A DNA stretch of 64,000 nt from Streptomyces sp. HUAS MG91 (GTDB lineage Bacteria > Actinomycetota > Actinomycetes > Streptomycetales > Streptomycetaceae), in contig NZ_CP159534.1 in NCBI RefSeq assembly GCF_040529335.1, positions 1,426,001 to 1,490,000 on the forward strand, given 5' to 3'. The translations under genes were made by a program, and so were the position numbers. Below, in pieces: positions 61,720 to 64,000 of the stretch (position 1 is its first letter; every line of letters starts with the position of its first letter). Under the pieces are notes generated by a model. It worked only from the letters and a program-made list of their open reading frames with translations. It ran no database searches and was not told where the DNA came from.

Positions 61720-63240
61720 GTGGTTCCCGACTCCGAAACCGGCGGTCACGGCGCCCGGACACCCCGGACCATCGGGGCCCGCCGGCTCGCCGCGCTGCTG
61801 CCCGACCCGGCGCGCTCCAGGCCCGCCTACCGTCATCTGGCGCACGCCATCGGCGAGTTGATCCTCGACGGGCGGCTCGCGCTGCATGTGCGGCTGCCCG
61901 CGGAGCGGGAGCTGGCGAGCGCGCTGGGCACCAGCCGGACCACGGTCACGGCCCTGTACGACCTGCTGCGCGAGAGCGGCTACGCGCACAGCCGGCAGGG
62001 CTCCGGCACCTGGACGGCGCTGCCCGCGGGCCACGCCGCCAAGGGCGTCAGCAGGCTGCTGCGCCCCGAGGACACCGCGATCGACCTGGCCCGGGCCGCC
62101 GCCGCGCTGCCCGGCCGGATCCTCGCCGACACCCTCGCCGAGATCGCCCCGCAGGCGGCCGGGCACGCGGGCACCCTGGGCTACCACCCGTACGGGCTGC
62201 CGGAGTTGCGGGCGGTGATCGCCGACCGGTTCACGGCGCGCGGTCTGGCCACCACCCCGGAGCAGATCCTGGTCACCTCGGGCGCCCAGCACGGTCTGTC
62301 GCTCGCCCTGGCCCTGCTGGCCGGGCCCGGGGACCGGGTCATGGTCGAGAACCCGTCCTATCCGAACGCCCTGGAGGCGCTGCGCCGCGGCGGACTGCGC
62401 ACGGTGTCGGTCCCCGTGACGGACGGCCCCGCCGACGACGGCACAGACGACGGCGACGGCACCGGCGGCTGGGACGTCGAGATCGTCGAGTCGACGCTGC
62501 GCCGCGCCGTGCCGCGGCTCGGCTATCTGATCCCGGACTTCCACAACCCCACGGGCCGGGTGCTGCCGCCCGCCGGGCGGGCCCGGGTGCTGGCGGCCGC
62601 GCACCGCTCCGGGACCTGGCTGATCGTCGACGAGACCCTGGCGGAGCTGGCGCTCGACGCACCGGCGCCGCCGCCGTTCGCGGCGCACGGCACGGCCGAG
62701 GCGGCGGGCAAGGTCATCACGACCGGATCCCTGAGCAAGACGCACTGGGCGGGCCTGCGCATCGGCTGGCTGCGCGCCCCGGCCCGCCTGGTGACGGAGC
62801 TGGCGGCGCAGCGCGTGGCGACCGACATGGGCGGCTCGGTCGTGGACCAGCTGCTGGCGCTGGCCCTGCTGACCAGGACCGACGATCTGCTGTCCGGCCA
62901 CCTCGACCGCCTGCGCGAGAACCGTGCCGCGCTCGTCGGGGCGCTCCACCGGCACACGCCCCGGTGGACGTGGCGCACCCCGCCCGGCGGCCTCTCCCTC
63001 TGGATCGACCTGGGAGCGCCGGTCTCCTCGGCGCTGGCCGAGCGGGCGCTCGCGCACGGGGTGCGGATCGAGGGCGGCGGCTATTTCGGTACGGATCCGG
63101 GCCTGTTCGAGAACCGGCTGCGCATCCCGTTCACCCTGCCGCCGGACACGCTCACCGAGGCGGTGCAGCGGCTGGCCCGCGCGCTCGCCGAGGAGCCGGG
63201 CGCGGCCGCGCCGGCGCACCGGCCGCACTGGATCGCGTAG
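61720..63240 (+). CDS. MocR-family (GntR-HTH plus aminotransferase domain) regulator
   Basis: A 506-residue fusion. The N-terminal GntR winged helix reads HLAHAIGELILDGRLALHVRLPAERELA and GTSRTTVTALYDLLRESGYAHSRQGSGT. A fold-type I aminotransferase-like domain follows with HNPTGRVLPP and the PLP-lysine segment TTGSLSKTHWAGLRIGW. The GTG at 61720 has GGGAG 7 nt upstream; an ATG at 61693 is in frame but lies on an operator half-site without a ribosome site. The family includes PdxR, the PLP-responsive activator of pdxST; a matching half-site upstream of pdxS in this window supports that reading. Confidence 0.9.
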   Translation: MVPDSETGGHGARTPRTIGARRLAALLPDPARSRPAYRHLAHAIGELILDGRLALHVRLPAERELASALGTSRTTVTALYDLLRESGYAHSRQGSGTWTALPAGHAAKGVSRLLRPEDTAIDLARAAAALPGRILADTLAEIAPQAAGHAGTLGYHPYGLPELRAVIADRFTARGLATTPEQILVTSGAQHGLSLALALLAGPGDRVMVENPSYPNALEALRRGGLRTVSVPVTDGPADDGTDDGDGTGGWDVEIVESTLRRAVPRLGYLIPDFHNPTGRVLPPAGRARVLAAAHRSGTWLIVDETLAELALDAPAPPPFAAHGTAEAAGKVITTGSLSKTHWAGLRIGWLRAPARLVTELAAQRVATDMGGSVVDQLLALALLTRTDDLLSGHLDRLRENRAALVGALHRHTPRWTWRTPPGGLSLWIDLGAPVSSALAERALAHGVRIEGGGYFGTDPGLFENRLRIPFTLPPDTLTEAVQRLARALAEEPGAAAPAHRPHWIA

Positions 63241-63249
63241 GACGGGGAA

Positions 63250-63283
63250 ACGGGCGGACCCGGGTCACCCCGCATCCGCCCGT
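63250..63283. terminator. Bidirectional hairpin between MocR and HIT genes
   Basis: ACGGGCGGA (63250-63258) and its complement TCCGCCCGT (63275-63283) around a 16-nt loop, in the 57-nt gap between two convergent genes. Confidence 0.65.
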
Positions 63284-63297
63284 CGACAGGTACCGGT

Positions 63298-63861
63298 TCA
63301 GGCGCCCGGCCACGCCTTGGCGAGCGCGGTGCGGGTGTCGGCCAGCATCTGCGGCAGCACCTTGGTGTGGCCGACGACCGGCATGAAGTTGGTGTCGCCG
63401 CCCCAGCGCGGGACGACGTGCTGGTGCAGGTGCGCGGCGATGCCGGCACCGGCGACCGCGCCCTGGTTCATGCCGATGTTGAAGCCGTGCGCGCCGGAGG
63501 CGGCCCGCAACGCGGTCATCGCGTGCTTGGTGAAGACGGCCAGCTCGGCGGTCTCGGCGTCGTCGAGGTCGGTGTAGTCGGCGACGTGCCGGTAGGGCAG
63601 CACCATCATGTGCCCGCCGTTGTACGGGTACAGGTTGAGGATCGCGAAGACGTGCTCGCCGCGCGCCACGATCAGCGCGTCCTCGTCGGTCTTGCCGGGA
63701 GCGGCGCAGAAGGGACAGCCGTCGTCGGCTCCGGGGCCCGTCGGTTTGCCCTCGCCCTGGATGTAGGCGATGCGGTGCGGGGTCCACAGACGCCCGAATC
63801 CGTCCGGTTCACCCACTGGACCGATCTGCTGCTCCGGCTCACTCGTCATGAAGTGCAGCAT
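63298..63861 (-). CDS. HIT-family nucleotide hydrolase/phosphorylase
   Basis: A 187-residue protein with the HxHxHxx histidine triad visible in AAHLHQHVVPRW near 145. A CPFC zinc-type motif (DGCPFCAAPG) is near 45, and NLYPYNGGHMMVLPYRHV in the middle. It resembles actinobacterial Ap4A phosphorylases/adenylyl hydrolases usually found between thrS and the PI-mannoside genes. The ATG (MLHFMTSEP) with GAGG 9 nt upstream is preferred to the next ATG four codons in. Confidence 0.93.
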   Translation of the reverse strand: MLHFMTSEPEQQIGPVGEPDGFGRLWTPHRIAYIQGEGKPTGPGADDGCPFCAAPGKTDEDALIVARGEHVFAILNLYPYNGGHMMVLPYRHVADYTDLDDAETAELAVFTKHAMTALRAASGAHGFNIGMNQGAVAGAGIAAHLHQHVVPRWGGDTNFMPVVGHTKVLPQMLADTRTALAKAWPGA

Positions 63862-63928
63862 ATGGCGTGACCTCGGGACAGCGTGTCGCCGGGTGGGATA
63901 CCGGGTGGCCGCACGCGATGCTGTGCGG

Positions 63929-64000
63929 ATGACGGAGAGCCCCCTCGCCCGCTGGGAGCGGTACAACGGCGCCGTGCTCGGCGTGGCCTCCCTGCTGTAC
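63929..64000 (+). CDS. N-terminus of a membrane protein, truncated by window end
   Basis: Only 24 codons are visible: MTESPLARWERYNG followed by the start of a hydrophobic helix (AVLGVASLLY). The pattern (short acidic/basic head with a Trp, then a membrane segment) suggests an ion-channel-like or other integral membrane protein. Nothing more can be said. It is divergent from the HIT gene, with no strong ribosome site. Confidence 0.45.
   Translation, partial: MTESPLARWERYNGAVLGVASLLY

Overview
This 64-kb window is a high-GC actinobacterial chromosome segment and almost certainly comes from a Streptomyces. It carries bldD with the complete c-di-GMP signature (RGD-x8-RQDD). GTG, TTG and ATGA/GTGA-overlap starts are pervasive. 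Gene order follows the conserved Streptomyces core block from the pyr operon through bldD, aro, alaS, rpsD, hisS, relA, sec and ruv to pdxST and the phosphatidylinositol (PIM-type) genes. No rRNA, tRNA, CRISPR array, prophage, insertion sequence or plasmid function was seen. Most of the window is housekeeping DNA with a few accessory inserts.

Layout. (1) 1-9.9 kb, minus strand: a complete de novo pyrimidine operon, pyrR-pyrB-pyrC-(PH-like membrane protein)-carA-carB-pyrD-pyrF, with pyrF cut by the window edge. The genes are mostly coupled by 4-8 nt overlaps. The pyrR leader holds a sequence very like the PyrR-binding RNA loop, overlapping the Shine-Dalgarno. (2) 10.0-10.7 kb: bldD on the plus strand, with an exact 15-bp BldD box in its own promoter. 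(3) 10.7-13.5 kb: a two-gene accessory operon, a GPH-family transporter and a sphingosine-1-phosphate-lyase-like PLP enzyme. (4) 13.6-20.7 kb: nusB, efp, an M24 peptidase homologue with altered metal ligands, a P-loop kinase-like protein, then aroB-aroK-aroC-aroE. (5) 20.6-26.4 kb: mltG, ruvX, alaS, DUF6167 and DUF948 genes. (6) 26.6-28.8 kb: a STAND-type ATPase on the plus strand. (7) 28.8-32.9 kb: rpsD with a long structured leader, a secreted HNH nuclease lipoprotein, rarA and a VKOR-family protein.

(8) 33.0-36.5 kb: a four-gene, fully overlapping ABC exporter plus two-component system on the plus strand. (9) 36.7-38.7 kb: hisS and a metallo-beta-lactamase hydrolase. (10) 38.8-41.0 kb: a membrane cyclophilin and a DUF349 protein. 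(11) 41.2-48.2 kb, minus: rel (relA/spoT type), apt, secF, secD, yajC. (12) 48.4-51.5 kb: ruvB, ruvA, ruvC, yebC. (13) 51.6-56.6 kb: pdxT, pdxS, a LemA-like membrane protein, a PimA-type mannosyltransferase, a PIM acyltransferase and a CDP-alcohol phosphotransferase. (14) 56.9-63.9 kb: an EF-G2 paralogue, a large membrane protein, a YczE protein divergent from a MocR regulator, a HIT hydrolase and the first codons of another membrane protein.

How they fit. The window joins nucleotide synthesis, shikimate synthesis, PLP synthesis and PI-mannoside lipid synthesis to stringent response, protein export and recombination repair. Three regulatory circuits can be read from the DNA: PyrR translational repression, BldD autorepression, and a MocR operator octamer (GGGCCAAT) that recurs upstream of pdxS. 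A family of palindromic repeats with core GGGGCGCGGGGAACTGCGC sits at gene ends at 30.6, 36.6 and 41.2 kb.
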